From contig DIXP01000024.1 of NCBI GenBank assembly GCA_002436065.1, positions 1 to 12,984 of the forward strand: a DNA stretch of 12,984 nt, in the 5' to 3' direction. The notes beneath the pieces were generated by a model, which was given only the letters and a program-made list of their open reading frames with translations, was not told the origin of the DNA and did not search any database. Positions 1 through 7,498 of this stretch are shown piece after piece. A program made the position numbers and the translations under genes. Origin of the DNA: Chloroflexi bacterium UBA6077 (GTDB taxonomy: Bacteria > Chloroflexota > UBA6077). The first letter of the stretch is position 1, and each line of letters starts with the position of its first letter.

Positions 1-618
1 TACACACTTGACGGGACACATACCCCGAAGCCGCTCCATGGCCGATGCAAGGTGTTCGGCATCCACCTTCTCGATAGGGACCCGAACAGTGATCCCAGCC
101 AGCGGATCGACACAAGTGAAGACCGGCTGCCGCTTCCCATCCACTCGGTCGTAGACCTCGTCAATACACAGCACCTTGGAGAACTCCAACTGCCGCGCCT
201 TGGGGTAATCCTGGGCCATGCTCCCCTGGTGCCACCGCAGCACGCTGGATTTGCCGGTCCCTGTATGCCAGAACTGCCGCATCTTGCCATCAACGTCCTG
301 CAGCGAGTCCTTGCCCCAACGGTATAGCCCTGTAGCAGTTTTCTGGAGTTGGCGCGAAGTGTGGGAATGGGGCGCCACATCCGCAACCGGCGGGGTGAAG
401 TACTTCCGTGGGCACTTCGGCGTCTGACAGGCGTACTTGGCTAACGTCACCACCAGGTAGCAGGGCTGCTCGGAACCCAGGTGCTCGACGGTCCGGGTGC
501 GAAGACTGTGGAAACCCACATCTGCTCGGCCGCAGTCCGGGCAAACTACGCTGCCAACCTGCCGAGACTGCTGGATATGACGGTACACGACTCCGCGCAA
601 AACAGTTACACTCTCCAT
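1..618 (-). CDS. ISL3-like transposase, N-terminal part (runs off the window)
   Basis: The minus strand is open without a stop from an ATG at 618-616 to the window edge, giving 206 residues. I translated this by hand. A zinc-binding pair lies near the N-terminus: CPDCG at about residues 26-30, and CQTPKC at 64-69 followed by PRKYF. This layout is that of the zinc-finger domain of ISL3-family transposases. A helical DNA-binding stretch follows at about 88-140. The segment LCIDEVYDRVDGKRQPVFTC at about 150-169 looks like the first strand of a DDE nuclease core, with D153 as the candidate first catalytic Asp. The remaining catalytic residues would lie beyond the window, so it is unknown whether the gene is complete. 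No strong Shine-Dalgarno precedes the ATG, and the start sits against one arm of a hairpin. The family is a motif-level call; the mobile-element identity is more certain than ISL3 itself. Confidence 0.72.
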   Translation of the reverse strand, partial: MESVTVLRGVVYRHIQQSRQVGSVVCPDCGRADVGFHSLRTRTVEHLGSEQPCYLVVTLAKYACQTPKCPRKYFTPPVADVAPHSHTSRQLQKTATGLYRWGKDSLQDVDGKMRQFWHTGTGKSSVLRWHQGSMAQDYPKARQLEFSKVLCIDEVYDRVDGKRQPVFTCVDPLAGITVRVPIEKVDAEHLASAMERLRGMCPVKCV

Positions 619-680
619 AGGTTCGGCTCTCAGGGGAATAGGTTGCTCATCACTCCTATCCTACCCCAGGAGCCGAACCT
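619..680 (-). promoter_or_regulatory. Hairpin abutting the transposase start codon
   Basis: Perfect 11-bp arms at 619-629 and 670-680 (AGGTTCGGCTC against GAGCCGAACCT) flank a 40-base interior. Read on the minus strand, the interior adds GGGG/CCCC and ATAGG/CCTAT pairings. The result is a long imperfect hairpin whose 3' arm ends directly at the ATG at 618. In an mRNA reading into the element this would bury the ribosome-binding region. Hairpins of this kind limit translation of read-through transcripts in some insertion sequences, such as IS200. The pairing is seen; the role is inferred. It could instead be part of the element's terminal structure. Confidence 0.5.
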
Positions 681-821
681 TATGTTTACTCACTTTGGGA
701 CGGTCTCTCGACACACCCGCTATTGCCCTTTGGCGCGGATTGTGCTCGGGCCTTGAACCCGGTCCGCATTGCGACCAGAACCGTTGGGACCGAAGTATGC
801 GCGACCTTAGGAGATGATGAA

Positions 822-1070
822 ATGGGCAGAACGCTAGGCTTCCTTATCGGCGGCTGGCTGCTGCTGGATGGAGTCGCCGGCAGCATCTTCCCCCAATGGG
901 ACGTCAGCCGCTGGGCCCAGAGGGTTCGACTCACCTTCCCGGCGCGGCCGATCGCCGATGCCGCCGATGAGATCTCTCGTCTGTCGGGCCCAACCCTCAG
1001 GCGCCTTGCCTTGGGGCAAGTAGCCCTGGCCGGCGTCATGTTGTGGCTGGCGAGCAAATCCAGAGACTAA
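822..1070 (+). CDS. Small hypothetical membrane protein
   Basis: An 82-residue reading frame starts at ATG 822 and ends with TAA at 1070. This start was chosen because AGGAG at 809-813 sits 8 bases upstream, whereas an in-frame ATG at 723 has no such site. Two hydrophobic segments are visible, at about residues 5-22 (LGFLIGGWLLLDGVAGSIF) and 61-76 (LALGQVALAGVMLWLA). They are separated by a basic, amphipathic stretch with several Arg residues. A small inner-membrane protein with two helices is therefore likely. I do not recognise a family and assign no function. It is the only convincing plus-strand gene in the window and stands between two mobile elements, so its neighbours say nothing about its job. 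Confidence 0.5.
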   Translation: MGRTLGFLIGGWLLLDGVAGSIFPQWDVSRWAQRVRLTFPARPIADAADEISRLSGPTLRRLALGQVALAGVMLWLASKSRD

Positions 1071-1157
1071 CGGATCCGTGGTCCGCACTCGGCCTCGAGG
1101 CTGACCGCGATCAGGAAGAGTGGCTGACAGGACGGCTGGGGACCAGTGCCGAGAAAG

Positions 1158-1210
1158 CAGAGCCCGGGGCGGTTCGACTCGGGCTCTGGATTCGCTCCGG
1201 CACTGGAGCG
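1158..1210 (+). other. Two tandem hairpins downstream of the small membrane protein gene
   Basis: CAGAGCCCG at 1158-1166 pairs perfectly with CGGGCTCTG at 1180-1188. CGCTCC at 1193-1198 pairs with GGAGCG at 1205-1210. They begin 88 bases after the stop of the plus-strand gene. Neither is followed by a T tract, so a standard rho-independent terminator is not supported. An mRNA 3'-end structure is possible. Confidence 0.35.
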
Positions 1211-1299
1211 TGTTATGAACCATGGGGGAGTCTACGGTTCGCCACAGTAGACCCTGTATCTTGTGTTGGTTAAGGAGCACAAGGATTAACACTACACAC

Positions 1300-1306
1300 T
1301 GCCGGG
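1300..1306. repeat. Target-site duplication, left copy
   Basis: TGCCGGG immediately outside the left inverted repeat of the IS1182-family element is repeated at 3076-3082 immediately outside the right one. The identity extends by one base on either side, into the element ends, so the true duplication could be 7 to 9 bp. Confidence 0.75.
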
Positions 1307-1324
1307 GATACTGTTGGCGAATTC
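1307..1324 (+). repeat. IS1182-type left terminal inverted repeat
   Basis: GATACTGTTGGCGAATTC is the exact reverse complement of 3058-3075. The match stops at the next inward base. It lies 20 bp beyond the transposase stop codon. Confidence 0.88.
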
Positions 1325-1344
1325 ACAAGGTCCGTTCCGCTGGG

Positions 1345-2991
1345 TCAATTCAGCGCCAAGGCAGCGAAATGAGATACGCGAGTCCTAGCAGGTGGCACCC
1401 CAGAGAGCCAATCGGCGATACGGCCGAGATTGATGGCCGTCGCCGTAGCTACGTGCTGCAAGTGGGCCTTGTCCAAGCCGCGATATCTGGTTCGCCGCAA
1501 GCCGAGAGCACGAACTCCCTGAGAGATGGTGCCCTCGATCCCCGCCCGCTTCCCATACCCTGTTGTGAACTCCTCCGTGTGCTGGCGCTCTCTAGCCTTC
1601 TGGATTGCTTCGTGCTCGGCACGCGGCTGTAGGGTCAGCGAACGAGGGCGGCCCTTTGCACGAGTGCATAGCGCCCTCACCTGGCAAGAGACACAATCAT
1701 CAGCCGAGAAGACGGCATTTATCATCGTCTTGCCTCGACCGGTCTCCATCTCACGCCACTTGGCGCTCTGCTTTTCCTGCGGACAGGCCACCACCTTGTG
1801 CTCCCAGTCCACCTGGAAGCGGGCCACGTCATAGCCTTGCTTCGCCTTGGCCTGCCACTGACGATCCTCGTAGATCGGCCCCACCAGGTCTATCCCGTGC
1901 TCCCGCTCGCTGCTCACCAGGTTGCGACCACGAATGTAGCCGCCATCCACCAGATGCTGGGCGGGAAGTAGCTCCATCTGCGCCAGTCCTTTCTGGATTG
2001 CCTCTAGCTGCTCGATATCCGCCTCGGTGGCGATGGTGGTGTGGACCTGGGTGAGAAGGTGGGGCAGGTCGTCATCGCAAGTTTCGGTCACATGGGCCTT
2101 GTAGCCGATCCAACTCATGCCGCCTTTGGCCCCATACCGAGCCTCCGTCTCATAAGGAGACTCCAGGTGATCGGCTGCCGGAGCCATCTCCTTTGCATCC
2201 CGAAGCCGAAGCTCGTCTTCGATGACGACGTACTGGCTGATCCAGACTCGCCGCAGGATCTCGACGGCCTCAAGTCCCCTCAGGTCAGGCGGCGCCGTCG
2301 GTCCCCAGAGGGCATCCAGCAGCTTCATGCCGTCCTTGCCAACCTGCACGGCATACTCCTGCCTGGCCTGCTCGCCCCTTGGCAGGCGGTACTCCTCGAC
2401 CCGTCGGCTGTATCGCTCGAACCACTCTTCTGGAGCCTTCTGCTTCAGCCAATCGGGAGCCACGGCAGCAATGGCGTTCAGGGAGCAGCGCACAGTCTCC
2501 GCCACCCGTTCCAGCCGGTTCAACATCCGCAACGCTCCCAGCACATGGGTCGAGTCGGTGCGCTGGCGCCCTCTGGCCTTCAGATAGCCCCTCGCCTTGC
2601 ACACGGATAGCAGGGCATCGAGCAGCAAGCCCTCGGCAGACCCCTCGACCAAGCGGCCACGGAACTCCGAGAGTACCGAGAAGTCGAAGCCGGGATCATC
2701 CAGTTCCAGCCCCAGGGCATACTTCCAGTCGATGCGGGCGCGAACGGCCTCTGCCGCCTGCCTGTCAGGGAGGCCTTCGGCGAACTGCATGACGGTCACC
2801 AGCGCCAGGCGCCAAGGCGCCTCGGCAGGCTGGCCTCGATTTGGGAACAGCGACGCGAACGAGGCGTCGTCGTAGATGGCTCCCAACACGTCGCGCATTT
2901 GCACGTAGATGTTGCCTCTCGGAAAGGCCGCCCGGGCCACCCGAGCGGTTTCCTCCGGAACATCTCCTACAACTTCAGGATGCAATGACAT
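1345..2991 (-). CDS. IS1182-family DDE transposase
   Basis: This 548-residue protein matches the usual length of IS1182-group transposases (IS4/IS5-like DDE fold). The N-terminal domain (about 30-130) contains the family-typical run of WRLALVTVMQFAEGLPDRQA and FDFSVLSEFR. The catalytic core shows RTDSTHV with D146, LVDGGY with D349, and IEGTISQG with E486, followed by LRRTRYRGL and a C-terminal helix. Cysteines at C403, C433, C436 and C442 lie in the insertion before the catalytic Glu and could bind metal. The ATG at 2991 is preceded by a G-rich run about 8 bases upstream and by a hairpin. The enzyme would cut and join the element ends at 1307 and 3075. No frameshift or missing key residue is visible, so it is probably functional. 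Confidence 0.92.
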   Translation of the reverse strand: MSLHPEVVGDVPEETARVARAAFPRGNIYVQMRDVLGAIYDDASFASLFPNRGQPAEAPWRLALVTVMQFAEGLPDRQAAEAVRARIDWKYALGLELDDPGFDFSVLSEFRGRLVEGSAEGLLLDALLSVCKARGYLKARGRQRTDSTHVLGALRMLNRLERVAETVRCSLNAIAAVAPDWLKQKAPEEWFERYSRRVEEYRLPRGEQARQEYAVQVGKDGMKLLDALWGPTAPPDLRGLEAVEILRRVWISQYVVIEDELRLRDAKEMAPAADHLESPYETEARYGAKGGMSWIGYKAHVTETCDDDLPHLLTQVHTTIATEADIEQLEAIQKGLAQMELLPAQHLVDGGYIRGRNLVSSEREHGIDLVGPIYEDRQWQAKAKQGYDVARFQVDWEHKVVACPQEKQSAKWREMETGRGKTMINAVFSADDCVSCQVRALCTRAKGRPRSLTLQPRAEHEAIQKARERQHTEEFTTGYGKRAGIEGTISQGVRALGLRRTRYRGLDKAHLQHVATATAINLGRIADWLSGVPPARTRVSHFAALALN

Positions 2992-3003
2992 CGGATACCC
3001 CCG

Positions 3004-3025
3004 GGTGTGAGTGTCTGCTCACACC
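3004..3025 (-). promoter_or_regulatory. Hairpin in the IS1182 transposase leader
   Basis: GGTGTGAG at 3004-3011 pairs perfectly with CTCACACC at 3018-3025 around a 6-base loop. On the minus strand it lies 12 bases upstream of the transposase ATG at 2991 and inside the element. It may affect transposase translation or read-through. It is also close to the right terminus, so a role as a transposase-binding palindrome is possible. Confidence 0.4.
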
Positions 3026-3057
3026 TCGGCAATTCCCGTGCTATATCTTCCTCCCCG

Positions 3058-3075
3058 GAATTCGCCAACAGTATC
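3058..3075 (-). repeat. IS1182-type right terminal inverted repeat
   Basis: GAATTCGCCAACAGTATC is the exact reverse complement of the left end at 1307-1324. It is followed directly by the right copy of the target duplication. Confidence 0.88.
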
Positions 3076-3082
3076 TGCCGGG
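3076..3082. repeat. Target-site duplication, right copy
   Basis: TGCCGGG matches 1300-1306 and adjoins the right terminal inverted repeat. Confidence 0.75.
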
Positions 3083-3253
3083 GACTATACCGGTCGAATA
3101 CCCGATTGGCCCCATCTTGCTGCGGGACTACTAGATACTTGGGGGCCAGTGGAGCCCTCACTCATGGTCGCGTCCACCTTACTGATCACTATCTCCCCGG
3201 GCCAGACCCTCTCCGTCCCAGCGTAGGCAGCGCTTCTGTTCTGGATGATAGTG

Positions 3254-4459
3254 CTAGTGGTTTCGGCACACCCGTTGGACGACCTCCGCGAAATCTAGGT
3301 CGCTTAGGCCAGCCTTCTTCCGAATGGCCGCCACCTCTATCTCTTCCTTGATGGAGGCAATCTGATTCTCCGAGACCGCCAATCCCATCTGCTGCAGCTT
3401 GTACTGGATGGCGAACTTGCCAGTGTACTTGCCGATGGCGATCCTTGTTCGGTTGCCCACAGCCTCAGGCGGTATGGGCTCGTATAACCGCGGATTTATT
3501 AGCAACCACTTAATATGCTGGTCCAACTTGTGGGCGAAGGCGTTCTCCCCTACCAGCGGCTTGTGGGGAGGCACTGGCACTCCGGCCAGGCCGGCCATTA
3601 GGTCCGACACCTCTTTCAGGGCCTGCATGTTGATGCCGAGATTGAGGCCGTAGAAGAGTTCTAGGGCTACGACCACCTCGTCCAGGCTGGCGTTTCCCGC
3701 TCGCTCGCCCAGGCCGTTCACGCTGACGTCGATGATCTGCGCTCCGGCCTCCACGGCAGCTAGGGTGTTGGCGAGGGCTAGGCCGAAGTCGTTATGGCAG
3801 TGGACCTGCACGGGCACATCGAAGGCGTCCACTATGGCCCGAACGAAGTACTTCATGGCCGAGGGGGCCATGGCCCCTGTTGTGTCAGCCACCATGATTC
3901 TCTCCGCGCCGGCATCCACTGCGGCGCTGTACACCTCCTTCACAAAGTCCAGGTCTCCCCGGGTGGTATCCGTCCCGGCGAACTTGATGGTCGGCCCACG
4001 GCCCCGCGCATAGCGCACGCCCTCGACGGCTCGGGCCAGCATCTCCTTTCGAGTCACCTTGTGGGCGTATTGCAGACGGACATCGGACACCGCGTACTGA
4101 AGCCCCAGCACGTCGGGGTTGCTGTCGATGCAGGCGTCCACCTCTTCTCGCCAATTGTCGAACATCAGGGAAGCGATGGCCTCCACTTTGACGTTGAGCC
4201 CCTGGTTCCGGACCCGCTTCACCAGTTGCCAGTCACTTCTGGACTTGCCAGGGTATCCCCCCTGCACCTGCGGAACACCTATCTCCGCTAGCTTTCTGAT
4301 GAGCGTGAGCTTATCATCAACTCCAAGGCTGACGTCCGATGCCTGCTCGCCCTCCCGGGTGCTAGTGTCATTGATGATGATCTTGTCCGCAATCTTGGCT
4401 TGGCCGACCACTTCGGGAACATAGTTGTATTTGCTTGCAACGGTGTCTTCGCGACGCAT
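3254..4459 (-). CDS. HMGL/DRE-TIM-family acyltransferase (homocitrate / isopropylmalate / citramalate synthase-like)
   Basis: A soluble 401-residue enzyme of the family that condenses an acyl-CoA with a 2-oxoacid to give a 2-hydroxy-2-alkyl di- or tricarboxylate. The signature NDTSTREGEQ lies near residue 34, with the metal-binding Asp and catalytic Arg. HCHNDFG supplies the HxH metal ligands near the middle, followed by NGLGERAGN. A C-terminal subdomain has ENAFAHKLDQH where synthases usually have a SGIH-type motif. It keeps the final His. No LeuA-type regulatory domain follows, so the length fits homocitrate or short citramalate synthases better than classical LeuA. I chose ATG 4459 because GAGGAA lies 5 bases upstream; an in-frame ATG at 4501 has no such site. 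It is downstream of the dehydratase and a broken lyase on the same strand. The substrate is not readable from sequence. Confidence 0.85.
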   Translation of the reverse strand: MRREDTVASKYNYVPEVVGQAKIADKIIINDTSTREGEQASDVSLGVDDKLTLIRKLAEIGVPQVQGGYPGKSRSDWQLVKRVRNQGLNVKVEAIASLMFDNWREEVDACIDSNPDVLGLQYAVSDVRLQYAHKVTRKEMLARAVEGVRYARGRGPTIKFAGTDTTRGDLDFVKEVYSAAVDAGAERIMVADTTGAMAPSAMKYFVRAIVDAFDVPVQVHCHNDFGLALANTLAAVEAGAQIIDVSVNGLGERAGNASLDEVVVALELFYGLNLGINMQALKEVSDLMAGLAGVPVPPHKPLVGENAFAHKLDQHIKWLLINPRLYEPIPPEAVGNRTRIAIGKYTGKFAIQYKLQQMGLAVSENQIASIKEEIEVAAIRKKAGLSDLDFAEVVQRVCRNH

Positions 4460-4590
4460 GGCTTCCTCACTTTCTAAGAACGTGTCGAGACCGAGTGGCA
4501 TTCGATCGGCGATGAAGCACCAGTTGAGGAACGAGACGTACTATGAGGGGTCCATCGCCAAACGTCCCATTGAACCTGTAACGGCGATGA

Positions 4591-5533
4591 CTAGATGAGC
4601 AATCCCCGAGAGGAGCTCTTGCGAGAATCTGCCTTCTGCTCTAGTTCCTTCCGCCAACTCCCCTCGGTTTCGACGAGCGGGCCGTACAACCTCTCCTCTA
4701 CGGCGTAATACTTGTGTAGACGAAGAAGCTCGCTGCGTTCTGCCACGTTACATATCCTGCCAGGATAGGCAGACACAGCGCTGCCCTCATGCCTGATCAG
4801 GTCCGCCACATCGAGCATCCCCTTGATGGCGGCTCTCTGGAATGTCCCCGAGTAGTTGATGAGCTTGTAGCCCATCTCGTACAACTCCTGATAGTGGAGA
4901 ATCGGGGTCTTTCCACCTTCTACCAGGTTGGCCTTCAGCGGCTTCGGGATCTCCTGACCCACTCTTCGCAGGTCATCCACCCTGAGCAACGCCTCCACGA
5001 AGATGATGTCCGCACCGGCTTCACAGTACATGAGGGCTCGCTCGATGGCGTGCTCCAGTCCGTGGATAGCTCGGGCGTCCGTGCGGGCGATAACGACGAA
5101 GTCGTCGCTGCGCCGGGCCTCGCAGACCGCCTGGATCTTCACCACCATCTCTTCGGCGGGCACTACCTTCTTGCCCTCAAAGTGTCCGCACCGTTTGGGG
5201 AAGGTCTATCATGCCGACGAGCCCCGCTGCCTCGAACTCTCGCGTCGCTCGCATGACGTTGAGGACGTTGCCGTAGCCGGTATCAGCGTCGGCCGTGATG
5301 GGAATCGCAACCGATCGTGCGATATTGCGGGCCTGAGTCAGCATTTCGGGAAACGTCTGCAGACCCACGTCGGGATAGCCAAGGATGCTGGCCGTTAACG
5401 CAGCGCCGCTTATTGATGCAGCAGCAAAACCAGCGCGCTCCGCTACCATTGCCGAGACACAGTCAAAGACTCCTGGGCAGAGGATCGGCCCTGGTTGGGA
5501 CAGAAGCTCTCGCAGCCGCGTTGCGCCGTTCAT
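4591..5533 (-). pseudogene. Isocitrate lyase / PEP mutase-family lyase, frameshifted
   Basis: Two abutting minus-strand frames together make one lyase homologous to the intact copy at 7787-8653. The first (5533 to 5177) has a good start: GGAGG lies 7 bases before ATG 5533. It carries DADTGYGN at about residues 82-89 and reads normally to EAAGLVG, then shifts and stops at TGA 5179-5177. In another frame the sequence resumes as FPKRCGHFEGKKVVPAEEM and continues through VIARTDARA, FVEAL and ANLVEGGKTP to TAG at 4591. Compared with the intact copy, the space between the Gly codon and FPKRCGH holds 10 bases instead of 21. An 11-base loss therefore removes most of the IHLEDQV segment, including its conserved acidic residue. 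Both halves are otherwise clean, so the damage looks recent. A sequencing or assembly error is the main alternative. As written, the gene cannot make an active enzyme. Confidence 0.85.
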
Positions 5534-5722
5534 AGATCAACCTCCACAGAGATGCCATATAGACATCTACTGAACCCAGCGGAGGAACCATCAGTCTTCT
5601 CGACTTCCCCCAGTCCCTTGCCAAAGCGATGCTCATTAGCAGGCGTGGAGACTCAACCTCGTTCTTCCGCGACGCCACTGGTCAAACCGAAAGTGGCCTG
5701 ATTGAGCTATCGCGCAACTGGA

Positions 5723-6232
5723 TCAGGTAACGCTGCGGAGGTTGAAGGCACGATACCGCTTGAAGTGTTCCACCAGACCGCCGTCCTTCAGAAGCTCTAC
5801 CATCACGCCAGGAAGGGGCGCAATCAGGATGTCTACCTCCTTGGTCATGTTCCGGATCGTTCCCGCTGCAAGGTCGACTTCCAATTCGTCGCCCCCTTCA
5901 ATCAATGACGTGTCGCACTCAACCACTGGCAACCCTATATTGATGGCATTGCGGAAGAAGATCCGGGCGAAGCCTCTGGCTAGTACGGCAGATACCCCGG
6001 CAATCTTGATCACCCGAGGTGCCGTTTCTCGTGATGAGCCGCAGCCGAAATTAGTGCCTGCGACGATGAAGTCCCCGACCGATAGCTTGGAGGCGAAATT
6101 GGGATCGGCATCTTCCATAACATGCTTGGCCATCTCCTCCAGGTCCAAAGCCCGAGCCTTGTACTTGCTTGCGATGATGTAGTCAGTGCTGATATCGTTG
6201 CCGAACTTGTGGGTGCGTCCTCGTAGAAGCAT
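5723..6232 (-). CDS. Aconitase-family dehydratase, small subunit (LeuD / DmdB-like)
   Basis: A 169-residue swivelling-domain protein that pairs with the large subunit encoded just upstream to interconvert hydroxyacid isomers or hydrate an unsaturated dicarboxylate. Visible features are the N-terminal GNDISTDYIIASKY (about 11-24) and the conserved GCGSSRE (63-69), followed by TAP where HAP is more usual. KIAGVSAVLARGFARIFFRN (76-95) follows, with NIGLPVVE after it. The length is typical for LeuD of the bacterial/archaeal short type. The loop after the DTD-like motif, which influences substrate choice in this family, reads YKAR. The ATG lies 3 bases after the large-subunit stop, and GGAG within the end of that gene serves as ribosome-binding site, so the two are translationally coupled. 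By context it could be 2,3-dimethylmalate or isopropylmalate dehydratase; I leave it undecided. Confidence 0.9.
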   Translation of the reverse strand: MLLRGRTHKFGNDISTDYIIASKYKARALDLEEMAKHVMEDADPNFASKLSVGDFIVAGTNFGCGSSRETAPRVIKIAGVSAVLARGFARIFFRNAINIGLPVVECDTSLIEGGDELEVDLAAGTIRNMTKEVDILIAPLPGVMVELLKDGGLVEHFKRYRAFNLRSVT

Positions 6233-6235
6233 GGC

Positions 6236-7498
6236 TTACTCCACATACTTTCTGGGGTCGGCGATCTTTCCCTCCAGAGCGGAGGCGGCTACCGTAGCCG
6301 GAGAGGCCAGATGGAGGAAGGCCTGTGGGTTGCCAGTCCGCCCGCGGAAGTTTCGGTTGGCGGTGGTGATGACACTCTCGTTGTTGGCAGGTACACCGAG
6401 ATCGCTTCCGCCCGTGCAACCGCCGCAGCCCGGAATGCCCAAGACACCTCCGGCCTGCAGGATGGACTGGAGAATGCCGCAGCGCATCGCCTCCAGCTGT
6501 ATCTCCTTGGAGGCTGGGACCACGTAGAGCCTCACGTCCCGGTGGACCTTCTTCCCGCCTAGGATGGACGCGGCAATCTCCAGATCCTCGAGGCGAGAGT
6601 TGGTACATGCCACGATGTTAGCCTGCTGAATGGGGGTGCCAAGAACCTCCTCCACGGGCACCACATTGTCCACCTTGTGGGGCTTAGCAACCTGCGGCCC
6701 CAGCTTAGAGACGTTGTATTCCAGTACCTGAGCAAAGTTGGCGTCGGGGTCGGAGAAGACCGACTCGAAGGGGCGAGTGGCTCGCCCCTTCACCCAGGCC
6801 AACGTCTTCTCATCTGCCTCCATTAGCCCCGCCTTCGCCCCCAACTCCACAGCCATGTTGGAGACGGTGAAACGGGCATCCATGCTGAGATCAGCAATGG
6901 CCTCGCCCACGAACTCTGCCGCCTTGTAGGTGGCTCCGTCTGCCGTGACATTCCCAATCAGATGGAGGATCAGATCCTTAGCGTACACACCCTTGGGCAG
7001 ACGCCCATTCACCACGAAACGGACAGTCTCGGGCACCTTGAACCAGAGCTTGCCAGAGAACAGAGCAGCAGCCTGGTCGGTGGAGCCCACACCCGTGGAG
7101 AAGGCGTTGAGAGCACCGTACGTGCAGGTGTGGGAGTCAGTGGCTATTACCAGTTCACCAGGCAGGACATGGCCCCGCTCCAACATGAGTTGGTGGCCAA
7201 TCCCCTCACCCACCTCATAGAAGAAGCAACTATGCTCGCGGGCGAAGTCCCGCATCGTCTTGTGCAAGTTAGCTGCGACTACTGTAGCCACTGAGGGCAT
7301 ATGGTCCAGAATCAGCGCGTGCTTCCTGGCATCGAAGGGCTTCCTCCCACCCATCTCCCCAAAGATCTGGATACAAAGCGGTCGCTGAGCGTCGTGGGAC
7401 ATCAGGAAATCCAGATTGGCGATTACGATCTCCCCTGCTACGGCATCTCTGCCCGCGTGCCTGCCTAGGATCTTCTCAGCTATTGTCTTTCCCATCAT
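6236..7498 (-). CDS. Aconitase-family dehydratase, large subunit (LeuC / DmdA-like)
   Basis: The 420-residue iron-sulfur subunit is of usual length for the LeuC2/homoaconitase class. All three expected [4Fe-4S] ligands are present: C298 in ACTNSRLEDL, and C358 and C361 in PGCGGCTGG. ATDSHT (119-124) with AFSTGVGSTD and the C-terminal TTANRNFRGRTGN are further family hallmarks. The enzyme would catalyse reversible dehydration/hydration of a hydroxylated di- or tricarboxylate in the cytoplasm together with the small subunit at 5723-6232. The start codon ATG 7498 is followed directly by a second ATG, and only a G-run lies upstream, so the start is uncertain by one codon. Neighbouring lyases of the dimethylmalate type suggest dimethylmalate or an alkylmalate as substrate, but isopropylmalate or homoaconitate cannot be excluded from sequence. 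Confidence 0.92.
   Translation of the reverse strand: MMGKTIAEKILGRHAGRDAVAGEIVIANLDFLMSHDAQRPLCIQIFGEMGGRKPFDARKHALILDHMPSVATVVAANLHKTMRDFAREHSCFFYEVGEGIGHQLMLERGHVLPGELVIATDSHTCTYGALNAFSTGVGSTDQAAALFSGKLWFKVPETVRFVVNGRLPKGVYAKDLILHLIGNVTADGATYKAAEFVGEAIADLSMDARFTVSNMAVELGAKAGLMEADEKTLAWVKGRATRPFESVFSDPDANFAQVLEYNVSKLGPQVAKPHKVDNVVPVEEVLGTPIQQANIVACTNSRLEDLEIAASILGGKKVHRDVRLYVVPASKEIQLEAMRCGILQSILQAGGVLGIPGCGGCTGGSDLGVPANNESVITTANRNFRGRTGNPQAFLHLASPATVAASALEGKIADPRKYVE

Larger units (their letters stand above)
1307..3075 (-). mobile_element. Complete IS1182-family insertion sequence
   Basis: The element is 1,769 bp long and bounded by perfect 18-bp inverted repeats (GATACTGTTGGCGAATTC at the left and its reverse complement at the right). 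It is flanked by a 7-bp direct repeat, TGCCGGG. It carries one transposase gene of family-typical length with all three catalytic acidic residues. The intact repeats, intact frame and preserved target duplication point to a recent insertion that may still be mobile. It lies about 170 bp past the 3' end of the HMGL-family gene and in the same orientation. No neighbouring reading frame appears to have been interrupted. Confidence 0.88.

Noticed and set aside
1160..1190. A GGTTCGACTC stretch resembling a tRNA T-loop
   Set aside because: The flanking bases do not form a T-stem, and no anticodon arm or acceptor stem can be assembled around it. The local pairing is explained by a simple hairpin.
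3187..3253. CACTATC / GATAGTG inverted repeat after the HMGL-family gene, considered as a terminator
   Set aside because: Only 7 bp with a loop of more than 50 bases and no T tract on either strand.
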